Below, in pieces: positions 23,465 through 35,553 of a DNA stretch of 64,000 nucleotides; positions within the stretch are counted from its first letter, which is position 1, and the number at the start of each line of letters is the position of its first letter. A program made the translations under genes and the position numbers. The notes below the pieces were generated by a model. That model was not told the origin of the DNA. It saw nothing but the letters and a program-made list of their open reading frames with translations, and made no database searches. This DNA is from Kalmusia sp. IMI 367209 (lineage: Eukaryota; Ascomycota; Dothideomycetes; Pleosporales; Didymosphaeriaceae). The DNA lies in contig JAPEUQ010000010.1 in the NCBI GenBank assembly GCA_027946365.1, forward strand, positions 1,054,001 through 1,118,000, in the 5' to 3' direction.

Positions 23465-23932
23465 TTTGGGCCATGGAGATCCTCTGGCAGAGGACTGTCA
23501 TGTCTTGGACATTGAAGCTCGCGGCGTACTGTTGTCTATCATGTGCATTCGGAGCTTCTGACGGTGATGCTTGCTGGACCGTCGAGCCGAGGCATGTGAA
23601 AACCCCACGTGATTTCACTTGAAGCCCGTCTTAGTCAGCCTGCATCTCCTCTCACTACTTCTTCATAACGATATTCCGTATCCGCTGCACCTAGCCGTTA
23701 CACGTGCATTGTACTTGCAGATTTGTACAGTAAATCGATAACTCAAAAGTCTGGAGCTTCTGTTCAACAAAAGTCATAAGCAAGGTTCATTAATGTGTAT
23801 CCAAAGGCTCGAGACATAGACAGTCTAAACATTGAATGATATTCACTACACTACACTTTTGAAGAAATGATGAACACAAACACCTTCTTCGGGTATCCAA
23901 TCCCCTTCTCGCTCCAACATATTCACCCCCAT
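23465..23932. other. Intergenic region
   Basis: About 470 bases holding the ABC-transporter promoter and the 3' flank of the DUF4360 gene. No gene or RNA is seen. Confidence 0.5.
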
Positions 23933-24728
23933 CTAGCACTGCCTCCACCTGATGTACAGCTGGTTGGTAAACTTGCCAGTTTCCTTCACCGCAGCAATGG
24001 TGCCAGTAGCGCTGCCTCCCAGCGGCGTAAGTGCCACTTCAGCGTTGACATTGAGCATGGATTCCTGACCGCAGGGACTCCATACCGAGACGGCGACGTC
24101 ATCTTTCTTAGTGTACTTTCCGGTGAAGGGTCCTTGGAGCGTGAGCGAAGTTGAACCCTGTATGAGTTTCGGTAAGCATCTACTCTCATGTCGAAGAAGT
24201 TCTGTGGATGAGTTCTTGCGAAAAGGGGTGTAAGAGGTATAAGGGAATGAAAGGAAAGACCAAGCGCACCTGATTCTGTTCACCTGAGAAGTAATAGTTT
24301 GCCTTCACGACACCCTTAGCGCCCGAGTCAATATCCGCCCATCCAGTGTAATCTGCACTGTAGACGGAGTATGAATACCCAGGGCTGTACGAAATGTCAA
24401 TGTTGATCTGGCAGTTCTTGCGGCTCTGGTCCGCCGCAACGTTAGGGCCGACTGAGGCGGTGAAGTCTCTGCTGAAGTCTATCGACGGAGTTAGTTAGTT
24501 AGCGGATGCTACGCATCGGTGAAGGATCTCTAGGGTAGTAGAATAAGACATACAGATTGGGAGAATGCCACTGTTTGTGTAATCGATGTCAATGCTGCCC
24601 TGAGGGCAACCTGAGCCGCCAGAGACGACTCTGTTGATCTTGAAGGCAGGGGGTGCTGCGGCGACGTCCGCCGGGAGGGGTGAGGCGAGTGCCAGGAGAG
24701 GGAGAGAGAGAGCGATGATGGACTTCAT
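23933..24728 (-). CDS. Secreted DUF4360 protein
   Basis: Three exons, 24728..24554, 24478..24270, 24157..23933, give 202 residues. A signal peptide (MKSIIALSLPLLALASPLP) is followed by the DUF4360 beta-rich domain: VSGGSGCPQGSIDIDYT, FSRDFTASVGPNVAAD, RKNCQINIDISYSPGYSYSV and a C-terminal LYIRWRQC. Four Cys (in SGCPQG, KNCQI, SPCGQ and the last residue) can form two disulphides. DUF4360 proteins are abundant in fungal secretomes and have no known activity; several are counted as candidate effectors, which here is speculation. A T/A-rich TATATATA run about 200 bases upstream could be its TATA element. Confidence 0.85.
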
Positions 24729-27052
24729 TGTTACTTTTTCGCGCAGTATGATATTGGGATGGAAGTATATGGAAGGATGGGGATCCTAGGAACAATGGAA
24801 AGTTTAGAGTTTTATGTATTCAAGATAAGGTAGCGTGGCGAATGATGAAATAATTTAGATTGCAGGTGGAGGTGGCGGTTCGTGTGTAGAGCAATGTAGA
24901 CGGGAAAGGAAGGGAGCGACGCTGGTCTTATATATATTCAATCTGTTGAACCGGGTACGAGCAGTAGATCACCTACCCACAGACTGTTCAAGATACCTTG
25001 GTCGCTTCTGGTGGTCGTCAAAAGCACGGCCCAACAGACCCTGCAGGTTCCTATACCCACTATCACGTTGTTCGTGACTCCATTTACAACGGGATCCAAA
25101 AAAAGCACATCGGTACCGGGATCGAAGGTCGTAGCTCATGCACGCAGGCTCTAGAAGCTCGTTCCAGACGTCTTCTACCTGCTCTCCTGGTGTACTTCGC
25201 ACGAAGTCATGAATAAAACTTCATTTCGCGGATGCAGCTAGCATACGAGAAACTATGCGCTACGCCGCTTGTTACGAAGAGAACACGTTTGCTCTGGACC
25301 GAGGAAGAAGCTGGGGCATGTGGAGGATTGGGAAGTCGTAATCCAAAAATAGCAAAGGAAGGTTGGAGGTGGAAGCACAATAGTAAGATGATGCGCTCGA
25401 AAGAGGATCGTCTTGTATATAATAGATTGGAAGACCTAGGTCGAGGTCGCGAGCCGTGAGGTGAAGGGCGACGGTTAATTGCACGCCCGGAAACTTAGGA
25501 AACGTTAAGAAAGACTAGCGAGAAGAGGCTTGCATATGAAGCCAACGGTCTTGCCGAACGCAGCTACACATTCTTCGGACCTTTCGTATCGTTCATCAAA
25601 GGAGATATTGGATCGCGGGTCACCTTGGCAGAATGGGCAAGTTGCCGAAAGGCTTCGCTGGGCAAGAACTGACCGAGCACATGCGCTCCAGGACCCATGA
25701 GGCGATTTTCGCTTTGTTTCGGCGTGGAGAGATTCGAAAAGCGTTCTAGTTTGCTATTGTTAGAAGGTAGTGCTTGGTTAATATGTTTAGCGAAGAGGCC
25801 AGAAAACAGGCAAAACAGTCGACCGGTATCGTCTCCATGCTCACGTGCTTGTCGAGGGCACAGAAGCTTGCGCCGACGTCTCCATGACGGGATGCATCGG
25901 CTCAGATGTGTGGTTCTCGAAAGAATTTGGGCGGTCGCCGGTTCTCAGACATGGCTGCGTGATGATCACCAAGCGTGGTCCAAGGGGGCCTGGATATCTT
26001 TGGTAGCTTCGTCATTGCGGGCGATGCAGTCAACGTGTACGAATTGCAGTTGGCGAACAGTGTAGGCGGTGGAAGTGAAGGCGAAAAGGGCTTGGGCGAG
26101 TGCATAGGTGGATACTGAAGGTCCTGGACGTCCCTCAAATGTGAATCAGCTTTCGCTGATCGAGACAGGTGACGCTTGCCGTTGTTGGCCTAGCTTGTCT
26201 CACGGCCCTATTGTGGGAAGCAATGCCTGGGAAGATCGTCGACGACCCTTCACTCCCATTACTCGTTCTCTCCCATTACTCGTTTATCGCGTGCAATGCT
26301 GTCGCGTCGGTTTCGCAAATTTTCTCTGGGTATGGGGCTTTTTGGGAAGATGCGGTGAGGCCTCCAATCGCCGAGCTCGTACCTTTTTGATAGCACCATG
26401 ACTAGAACAAGTTCGTTGCTAGTCCAAGCAGCATGCAAGGGAGGGCTGTGGGCTTGGATGAGGCGAATGTGCGAGATAGTTGTGGGACGCCAGCTTGTTC
26501 AGTCAATGCCAGTCCAGTCCAAGCAGAGTCAGTACCGGTAGCAAGTCAAAGCTTGCGAGTCGAGCCTAAGAGCACAGGCGACCCGCACCCGGACCCTGGA
26601 CCAACGTCAAACGCCTCGACAAGCCAGCGATTTCCATGGCACACGACTCGACGCGGTCTATCTGGTCCACTACCGCTGGGCATCGCTGTCAGTCGCTTGT
26701 CAGTCGCTGGCAGCGGGAGCGTCCGGGTAGTTCAACTGCCGTGCGGTGTGGCCGCCTAGTGGGCGTCGTAGGGACTATCAACGCCTCGACGATGGCTGGA
26801 AGCTGCCCCGCATCGCTCTAAACACTGGCGTGGAAAGGACAATGGGCCCGCCCCGCATCATCGTGCTTTCCCTAGTCGACATGCGGTGAAACTACCGAGG
26901 AAGGAACGACGCTCGACACTCGCAATGCCTTTACCGTGTGGCAACCACCGATACGCACGGCCAGCCGCTGCTGCTCGACCTTCACTTAAGTCTCGCCCGG
27001 CGCCCTCCTCCTTCCTCCCTCCATCCTACATACCATTCCAACAACTGCCGTC
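24729..27052. other. 2.3 kb region without a confirmed gene; possible decayed gene inside
   Basis: Divergent promoters of the DUF4360 gene and the aldehyde dehydrogenase gene lie at the two ends. Between about 25500 and 26400 several plus-strand frames look protein-like but are interrupted (described separately). The rest shows no gene, RNA or repeat. Confidence 0.4.
25523..26393 (+). pseudogene. Possible decayed or unresolved gene
   Basis: Four separate plus-strand stretches read like protein but are in different frames and end in stops: about 25530-25672 (with TFFGPFVSFIKGDIGSRVTL), about 25633-25749 (FAGQELTEHMRSRTHEAIFA), about 25850-26120 in two frames (SDVWFSKEFGRSPVLRHGCV and then SFVIAGDAVNVYELQLANSV), and 26169..26393 (AVVGLACLTALLWEAMPGKI). 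I could not connect them with convincing splice sites and recognise no family; the last piece recalls the C-terminal part of fungal Zn2Cys6 regulators. Either a degenerate gene or an intron-rich gene I failed to assemble. Confidence 0.25.
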
Positions 27053-28694
27053 ATGTCTCCCTCCAAAGTGTTAAATGTCGACTTTGACAAGTTCTACAAC
27101 ATCGTCGACGGCAAGCAGCGCGGCAGCGACAACATCCACCACGGCATCAACCCCACCACCGGTCAGAAGCTCTGGGATGTGCCGATTGGCAGCGAGAAGG
27201 ACTTGAACGACGCCGTAGCGTCCGCGAAGAAGGCTTTCCCTGCGTGGCGAGACACACCCGTCGAGAAGCGCAAGGAGACGCTGCTCAAAGTGTGCGACCT
27301 AATCACCCAGTACGAAGACGAGCTTGTCACCCTACTGTGCAAGGAGACAGGGAAGCCAGTAAGTTGCGGGGTTGCCATCTGCGTTGAATGACGTCGTTGA
27401 CCGTCCGATAGAGGAAGTTCGCGGCTGTCGAGGTTGGCGGCATCGTTGGATTCATACAATACCACTGTGAGTAGACGCCTGTTCACAAAATGGCAGCGTG
27501 TGCTGATTTACGAAAAGGCTCCCTCGATGTGCCTACGGATAAGATAGACGATGATGAGAAGACAGTGTACACAGAGTACACTCCGCTCGGTGTTTGCGCG
27601 GGTGAGTTCCCTTTTTGCATGCATGAACGCGGACGCTTAGGTTTTTAGGTATCGTTCCGTGGAATTTTCCCTTGATTTTAGCCATCGGAAAGGTCGCCCC
27701 GGCTCTTTTGACCGGAAATGCAATCATCATCAAGCCCTCGTAAGCCTACACTCCATGTCTGCTTATGACTGCCAAACTCACAGCACTTAGACCATTCACC
27801 CCCTATACCGGTCTCAAGGTCGTTGAGCTCATGCAAGAGGTCTTTGCTCCTGGAATCGTGCAAGCGGTGGGTGGCAACAATGAACTCGGCGAGCAAATGT
27901 GCAAGCACCCCGACATCGCCAAGATCTCTTTCACAGGCTCTATCGCAACTGGCAAGAAAGTCATGGAGACATCCGCCAAAACTCTGAAGCGCGTGACCCT
28001 CGAGCTCGGTGGAAATGATGCCTCAATCATCCTCCCCGATGTTGACATCAAGAAGGTTGCACCCGAAGTCGTCATGGGCGCCTTCCAAAACTCTGGCCAG
28101 GTCTGCGTAGCCACCAAGCGTATCTACATCCATGAGTCCATTTACAAGGACTTCCTGCAAGAGATGGTTAACTTTACCAAGACGATCAAGGTCGGCAATC
28201 CCGAAGACGGCGATAACCTACTAGGCCCTATCCAGAACTCGATGCAGTACGAGAAGGTGAAGGATTTCTTTGCCGACAGCAAGTCCAAGGGCTACAAGTT
28301 TGCAGTCGGTCAGCCCGACATCGCGGCTGGCAAGGGCTTCTTTATCCAGCCCACTATCATCGACAACCCACCCAACGACTCCCGCATCATCGCCGAGGAG
28401 CCTTTCGGCCCCATTGTACCTACTCAGCCATGGTCTGATCTCGACGAAGTGATTGCGCGCGCCAACGATACAAAGACCGGCCTCGGTGCCTGCGTATGGG
28501 GCAAAGACGTCGAGAAGGCATGTAAGGTGGCGCGACGCCTTGAAGCAGGATCCGTTTTTGTCAACTCGTGGGAGAAGCCCACACCGCAGGCCATCTTCGG
28601 CGGACACAAGGAGTCTGGCATTGGCGGCGAGTGGGGCAAGACCGGTTTGCTCGCATTCATGAATGCGCACGTCATCCATGTGTATAAGTCATGA
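27053..28694 (+). CDS. NAD(P)-dependent aldehyde dehydrogenase
   Basis: Five exons, 27053..27358, 27412..27466, 27518..27601, 27649..27739, 27791..28694, with introns of 47-53 bases, give 479 residues. The ALDH fold is complete: [20 protein letters not shown] for cofactor binding, [16 protein letters not shown], the catalytic Glu in [13 protein letters not shown], the nucleophile Cys in [17 protein letters not shown], and EEPFGPIVP near the end. It oxidises an aldehyde to the acid in the cytosol; the substrate is not evident, and no signal or peroxisomal tail is seen (the chain ends HVYKS). The sequence is of the aromatic/betaine-type ALDH class rather than the acetaldehyde (aldA) class. Confident for family, not for substrate. 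Confidence 0.9.
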
Positions 28695-29198
28695 CCTGAC
28701 GATGGTGCGAAGGGAGCGACTAGCTTGCAAGTTGCTTCGGCATATTAGATGATTTAGGACGCATGTAGCAGCAGCCTGCTCACAATGTAGGATCATGAGA
28801 AGAGAATATGAACACAATACTCCATGCTTGACGTCTATTTTTCATGCCTGTGTAATACAACATTTCATTCGTTGCTAAACATGTAAACCCCTATTCCTCA
28901 TACTCTCGTTAAGCTCTAATTCGAGTGAAGCGGTATCGCTTTATATGAGAGCGACATTAATATCTCAAACGTCGCACAACAAATCCTATCTGATCCGCCG
29001 ACTTGTTACTTTCATTGGAGACTTGAGGAATGAGGAAGTCCATGGACTTGTACTGCTACTTTCCCATGCCGAAAGCCACCTTCCAATAGCCCTACCCAAT
29101 GTCCATACTACCCCTAGTACACACCCTCTCCTCGCAGCAGGCAAGCCACCAGGACTCGCTACAACCACACCATGCGTCGTGGCCAGCACTTTTCTTTC
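28695..29198. other. Intergenic region between convergent genes
   Basis: About 500 bases of 3' flanks of the aldehyde dehydrogenase and rhodopsin genes, with A/T-rich polyadenylation-like sequence near 28800-28870. Nothing else is seen. Confidence 0.5.
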
Positions 29199-30796
29199 CT
29201 AAATGTAACCCCCCTCTACTACTCTGACATCCCACACCCTCTTGTGCGGGACAATCTCAACGCGATTGTCACTACTCTGCCCAGCCCGTCGGTCCTCACT
29301 ACTACCCTTCGCATTATTCGTAATTAAGGTAGTGTTCGCGCCCAGACATCGAGGTTGATACATGCTCAGATCCGGTCTGAGAGCTTCGGGTGGTGGTGGC
29401 GGGCGGGGCGGACTGCGCGTCGCGGACTTTGAAGACTTGGATGACTTGGATGATTTCGACGACTTTGACGATTTCAACGACAGCTGTCTTACGGGTCCTG
29501 CAATACGCACAACTCCCATGGCTGGAGGCAATAGCTTCGGCTTCACGGCCATGTATACATGTCCACCTGGTGCATACAATTCGCCCGCATCCGGAGGATA
29601 GACCGCAGCGCTGCGCTGGCCCTGCGATGTGGTCGCCCAAAGAGGGGACTGCAAAGCATTGCTACCTTGCGACTCTTGCCCGAATGTCGTCCCCGCGCCT
29701 CGCTTGGCTAGGCTTGCGCTCAGCATGCCGGTGCGCATGTTGTCCATGAAGGGCTTGAGGGCGGGGCTGCAGGCGATGATTACGGAGAGCGTGGAGTGTG
29801 CTTGCGTGGCCATCACGTAGGGGATGCTGTCGAAGGACATGTCGCCGTGCGTTGCGCGGTCGAGGAAGATGACGCGGGTTATGGAGAGGATTATAAGTCT
29901 GTTTTTGTGAGCTTTCTTGTAGGGGAAGAAGGGGACGGCGAAGGGACTGTTTACAGGGTGCGCAACGCGAAGATGAAGATTACGACTGCTTTCTTGCGGG
30001 CTGGAAGTTGGAGGCTCGCGACGATGTTGATTGGGAGGAAGATCATGATGATGTCGGTCGAAGCATCGAGTATGCTTGCCGTAAGCCAGAAGGGCAGCTA
30101 AGAATAATATGAGTCGGTGATTGTCCCCAGTCGCAGCTACAACTCACCATAGGTATGCACTTCCCGCCGAATATTGCCCATGGTCGAGGCAGTGCACATT
30201 CAAATATGACTCCTACCGTGAATGCGACCGTCCAGCAAATGACGAGAGCCTGTAGGAGAACGACGACCATCTTATGGACTCGGGTACAAGCGAGTCGCAT
30301 AAGAAACGTCGCGATGGATATCTTCGAGATTCCAATGGTCATGACATATAGAATCGTCACTGCGTATATCTCCTTTTGAATGTCTTCTACGGCCGCTGCT
30401 CTGAGCAGGTACGTCCTCTTCCCAAAGCCTGATTCTACTGCAAAGGACGCGGCTATAGTTCCACCTGTCGCAAGCACCTATAGAGCCAAAGTTAGCCTCC
30501 AAAATCTCAGGTCAGACATTTATTCACGCTCTTGATAAATGATCTTCTCTTATTATGAGATACACTTACAGCTGCAATTAGTATGAGAAGATCATCTGCA
30601 TCAGGCAGATTTCGCGTAGCGAACCGAATTCCAAGTCTGATGGCCGTGCAGAGAACCTACATGTCATCAGTCGCCGGTGTGTTCTCTTATAATTCCAAAA
30701 ACTCACCAATGTACAACCCAAGAACCAGGTGGTCATTGCAAGTAATGGGCCGTGGTCGTTCCCCGAGATGACCGCATGCCCAGGACCTTCCTCCAT
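29199..30796 (-). CDS. SAT4-type fungal rhodopsin-like membrane protein
   Basis: Five exons, 30796..30707, 30656..30570, 30477..30148, 30097..29955, 29898..29199, give 449 residues. Seven hydrophobic segments are visible, for example MTTWFLGCTLVLCTAIRLGI, TILYVMTIGISKISIATFLM and IIMIFLPINIVASLQL; the motifs RNLPDADDLLILIAA and the conserved Cys near ECALPRPW and GKCIPM match the SAT4/rhodopsin domain of fungi. These proteins are related to no opsin with proven light sensing; some resemble CFEM-type receptors. The cytoplasmic tail carries six or more SSK repeats, a Pro-rich stretch and GlyTyrIle at the end. Ligand and signalling partner are unknown. Confidence 0.85.
29424..29482 (-). repeat. 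Coding trinucleotide-type repeat encoding (Lys-Ser-Ser)n
   Basis: A nine-base-period repeat inside the last exon of the SAT4-type rhodopsin gene that encodes about six successive Lys-Ser-Ser units in the cytoplasmic tail. Units differ at synonymous positions, so it is an old repeat rather than a fresh expansion. Confidence 0.75.
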
Positions 30797-31987
30797 AGCG
30801 ACTGGCCTCTGCAACGCTGTCTACATGAAGCCGCGCGCACACCTGCAAAAGTGAGGGGAAAAAAAGAGATTAAAAATTCAATGCTGCGAGGCAAAAGGCT
30901 GCGCGACAACTACGCTACAGAGATGGGTGCGTGTGTATGGCGAAACACATGTAAAGAGTATGACGACTCATGATGGATGTACCACTATGCGAAAGAAGTA
31001 GATCTTGATCTGCGCCAGATTCGTCCAGATCTGGGAGACCGGTCAACCCCTACTGATGGTCCTGAAGCCATCTCCTTATGACATGAAACCTCTTTTCCAG
31101 TATCTCGGGCCAGGAAGGTTAGATGCGGCGCGCCTCCAAATGAGAGGCAGTAAAGATTTGGATTATCATCTGCGAATGAAAGCCCCGTTCATTATGAAGA
31201 GCAGACAAGCTGTGACTGATCATCGATATGCTCGCGGACTCAACCAATGACTGCGCGCTGTATATCGCATTTGAGGTACTATGGATAGGGTTAGGCGTCC
31301 AGATGGAACGGAAACAAAACTCAATCTCATAGAAAAGCTTAATTGCATCAGCACCTGAGCATCTTGTTACGAAAGCGTTCTGGACTGAAGTGTAATGCCT
31401 ATGACGAGTTCTTCATGGCTGTCCCGCCGAAACACTGTCTCGATCCAAATAAGAGACTGAACTCTCGCGTATAGCTGTGGGTGCTGATGTGGATTATCCT
31501 GTAACAAGGCGAGATGAGGGCTGTGATTCTGATACGTTCCTTGGTGGCACAATCATTCTCCTTGTCTCGGCTGACCCATTGTACAGTCACCAGTGGTAGT
31601 ACGGTATTATGTTGCTGTACACCATGCTACTTGGTACTGGGGTTGTCGACATAATGCTGTTAGAGTACTCCCGGCACATCAAGGTGTCAAGCTGATATTC
31701 CACATGCTTGGCCTTCTTGTCCTTGTCGTTGTTGCCTTTCAATGCATATCGCTTTACAACCCTCAGTGGAACTGTTTATTTCGACATAGTCTAATGAGGC
31801 CAGGAATACAAATAGCCTTTTCCGATTTGCGGGGGACGTGTGGATGCGAGGTCGCGTCATCGTGGGTTGACGGCGTATCGATAGGGATCTGTTGGCACAT
31901 GCTTCGCTTAAATTCCACGGGTCCGAGCTTAGGTTGGTGAACTTTCGCGCGTATCTCTCTTTTCTCTACTGTGTACGGACAGGCAGT
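30797..31987. other. Intergenic region between divergent genes
   Basis: About 1.2 kb with the promoters of the rhodopsin gene (leftward) and SLX9 (rightward). Open frames at 31005..31250 and 31593..31940 show no family. No RNA gene or repeat is seen. Confidence 0.5.
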
Positions 31988-32554
31988 ATGGTCAGTTTGT
32001 TGATACCACCATTGTGATAAAGGGAATACTGACATCTTTTCTAGGCTCCAGTATCAGGTAAAAAGCGCACCTCCGCCCGCGCAAAATCTGCACGCGCGAC
32101 TCGCCCTCAGATCACTCTCCCCACGCCTACTACCGACGCCCTCTTCTCTTCTTCTAAGAAAGACAAGCGCACAATAAAGCACTCCGCATTTGTGAGTAGG
32201 ATTGAAAAGTCATCTTCGAACGTCCAGAAACGGCGGCGGCCAAATAAGAAGCTTGTCGCGAACCTTGAGTCTCTTGCAGATGCGTTACCGGGTCTGGGAC
32301 GAGATGATGGGAACAATGAAGTCGTTGTGGGGCAGGCCAAAATACAGAAGAAGAGTTTGAAGAGTAGACCAGGAGCAATGAAGAAGAAAGAAAAATTGGA
32401 GAAGATGGAGAAAGAGAGGTTCAATATGAACATGGCACAGATGGCGGCAGCAAGCAAAGCTTCGGGAACAAATTCGACAGCAGATCGATGGGCGGCGTTG
32501 AAGAATCATGTGCAGACGACCTTAGAGGTCAAGCCCGAGTTTGCGAAGAAGTGA
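31988..32554 (+). CDS. SLX9: Ribosome biogenesis protein SLX9
   Basis: The second exon, 32045..32554, encodes 170 codons of a basic protein with the Slx9 signature: AFVSRIEKSSSNVQKRRRPN, then VANLESLADALPGL, then a Lys-rich helix and the conserved C-terminal RWAALKNHVQTTLE. Upstream, this frame meets a TAG at the acceptor itself, so the start must be spliced in. The only good solution is an exon consisting of just ATG (31988..31990) before a GTCAGT donor, with a 54-base intron; the product then begins MAPVSGKKRTSARAK, as in relatives I recall. Slx9 acts in 40S/ITS1 processing and pre-40S export. The start exon is inferred, the rest is firm. Confidence 0.85.
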
Positions 32555-33366
32555 GAGTATACTGGACATTATCAAGGGCCATTCTGAGGTTCGATTTCCG
32601 TATATACGTTACTCGATGCAAAATGGGTTTTGGTCTCGGTCGTTGTGCAATTACTGCACGGTTGTGAGACTCCAACTTCGCGGAGACCTGCCGAAGATAG
32701 TCATATCTTGCATCAAGCACTTTACGACACCCATCGAATGCGTACCAAAGCGACGATGGTAAAATCAGCAGGTATGCATCCAAAAGACATATAATTCGCT
32801 TTGACTAATCTTCATTAATCTAGCATTTGGATGCACGAGGATTTAGTGTCTACTGGATGGATTTTCTGCATTCATAATACGGACCGAGAATGGCTAGGGG
32901 GGGTAGTATGAAGACTTAGTGTGAAAAGGCAGCCTGTCAAAACAGTAGTTCAGATGTATATTGTGCATGCACTTTGCTATTTTCTTTTCGCGACGGCGTT
33001 CTAATTATGCTACAATATATCAAGGGTGTTCCTGATATCCAAAGCTAACCCTATTTCAGTGTCGCGCCAAGCTGACGAAAGTGACGTCAAAGCCTGCACC
33101 TACACAACACACTACACAACCCCAATCAACATGGCGCCGGCGAGCGCGGAAGCATTAGAATCCTCTTTGTGATGTCTTTTCATTAGTGAATGAATTCGTT
33201 CGTACGACTCGATCCACGTTCCTCCTCCGAATCGTTGGCACTGCCACTCTCTTGTTGCTATGAAGGATTCTAGCTCCAAACACCAGTCGCTGCTCTCTCT
33301 TCTCCTTCACCTTCTTTAATTGATGGACATAGTTTTCTACCACATCTCCTTCATAGTACAAATACG
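32555..33366. other. Intergenic region
   Basis: About 800 bases between the SLX9 stop and the lipase start, both on the plus strand. It contains A/T-rich sequence and the lipase promoter. No gene is seen. Confidence 0.5.
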
Positions 33367-35553
33367 ATGTCGTACATAGAAAGACAAACGACACGCATCA
33401 CAGGCCATGATCGCCATGAGGGTGAAGATCTCGCCCGCAAACATAGCGCGATTGGGGGAACAGGAAAGGTCCCGAACGCAAAGAAGCCCCGTTCTCGACC
33501 CCCTACAAGCCTACGCGACAAACTAGGATTCCTCCATGGCCATTTACCTTCGTCCTCAGGCCCATACAGCGTCGGTTCGATGGACATCGAAGTCCCCGTA
33601 CAATCACCACGGTCCATCTCCAACATAAAACGCAATGGGAAGCACATACTTCGATTAGAAACTGTCCTTTTCACATTATATTACCCGGCTGCTTTTGGTT
33701 CGGGCATTGGGAAGGACCCAGCAGGATATAGGAAGTGGTCGCGGGAAACTTGGCTCCCACGACCAAGGCCAGAGACTGCGAAAGGATATGCTAAGTTCGC
33801 AGGAATGTCCAATTGGGCAGGGCTGGCGTTATTCGGCACGACTACCGCCTTCACCAAACTCCAGGCATTCCGTAACACAGCGCCAGCTACCCACTGGCCC
33901 CCTGAAGGCAATTCCAAACGCAATGGACACAAGATTAAGAATCAGCAAGGACCCCCACCTGAGGGAGGCTCAGATGAGCCAAAGTTTCCGCTATTGCTAT
34001 TTAGCCATGGTCTTGGAGGAACGCGAACCTGCTACTCTACCATGTGTACAGAATTCGCTAGCTACGGATTCGTTGTCTGTGCTGTGGAACATCGCGATGG
34101 GTCTGGTCCACGTTCCATTGTGAATCACCCAAAGAAGGGGGATGAAAGCATGAAAGATCAGGAGGAGCATGGGTTAGATCATACAGACAAGGAAAGAGAG
34201 AGGGGGTTTGACAAAGTTGTGAGTAACGTATAGTCACATACATGAGCACTTTCATAACCTATTAGCCAGGATTACATCTTTCCGAAAGACAACCCTAAGG
34301 ATACTTCGCCGAATAATGAGAAGGGCGTTGATCGAGACCTGCGAAACGCTCAAATCGAACTACGACTTTGCGAGCTCGAAGAAGCATATAGAGTTCTTCG
34401 AGATATATCTGAGGGGAAGGGGGAGGAAGTAGCGAGACAGAACTTACGAAAGAAAGGCTATATCGGTGCAAGCTCTCGTGGCTTGGACGGTGTAGACTGG
34501 TCACGTTGGAAGAATAGATTCCATGTGGATAAAATTACGATGGCGGGTCACTCTTTTGGGGCAGCTACAGTCGTGGAAGTGCTTCGAAACACAGATCGCT
34601 TCGAGAATGTGCAAGCGGGCATTATCTATGACATTTGGGGGTGAGTTGCTAGAATATGAAGGGGATCGTGAGGCTTATCTGTGTGCAGCGCTCCTATAAA
34701 GCCACCAGAGGATGATTTAGCGCATCGCATCCATATACCAATACTAGGAATCAATTCCGAGGCATTCATGTATTGGCAGGCAAATTTCGATGCTGTCATG
34801 TCCCTCATGAAGGAAGCAAAAGAGCAAAAAGCGCCTGCTATTCTGTGCACAGTACGCGGATCGGTGCATATCAATCAGTCCGATTTCTCCATCTTGTATA
34901 AAAACATCACCTCTTTTGCCTTCAAGGCTACGGTCAACCCACAGCGAGCTATTGACCTGAACATTAGGTACGACTCTTACTCCGCAGCGATTTTTGTAGA
35001 ACTAACCCTGTCTCCTAGCGCATCCCTGGAGTTTCTTCGCGATGTGACGTCCGGGGCCGGAAAGTCCATCATCCAGCGCTGTCTCAGCGATGAAGAACTC
35101 CTGCAGACACAACCTCTCGAGCAAGTCCCGGATACTCATAAACCTGACGATGAGTGGATTGCTGCACGTCTCAAAATTCCAAATGAATTCAGAACACGCT
35201 TAGCAACGAGAGTGCAGAGAAAGATGAAGAGGCAGATGAAAGGCGGCGAGCAAAATATTGGGGATGAAGTCTGGATGCATGTCAAGCCAGACAGTGAGGA
35301 GCTACGCAATTGGCGACTCAAGAACAGGTGTACATCAGGGGAGGATAGCGATACGGCTGTGGAACATGAGGCAGGTGATGAGGCAGTGCAGAAACCGGCA
35401 GATTCATTTGAAGAAGGAACACAACTTGCAGCAATTGGAAAAGTAGGACATGTGCCGGAAAATGACGCACAAGATACCTGGCTAGGGGCTCATCCGGCTT
35501 TGAAGAAAGACTCGAGTTCAGATGAAGAGCGGCCTTCTATATCCAGGAGGTGA
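33367..35553 (+). CDS. PAF-acetylhydrolase-like phospholipase (isoform II family)
   Basis: Four exons, 33367..34218, 34270..34640, 34689..34967, 35019..35553, give 678 residues. The alpha/beta-hydrolase domain of the PAF-AH p/II family spans about 100-540: [16 protein letters not shown] (oxyanion region), [18 protein letters not shown], the nucleophile Ser379 in [16 protein letters not shown], an Asp around IYDIWG, and the catalytic His in [13 protein letters not shown] basic N-terminal extension without a signal peptide and a C-terminal helical region followed by an acidic tail lengthen it well beyond the roughly 400 residues of animal enzymes. It should hydrolyse short or oxidised sn-2 acyl chains of phospholipids, probably inside the cell. 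Substrate not shown. Confidence 0.85.
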
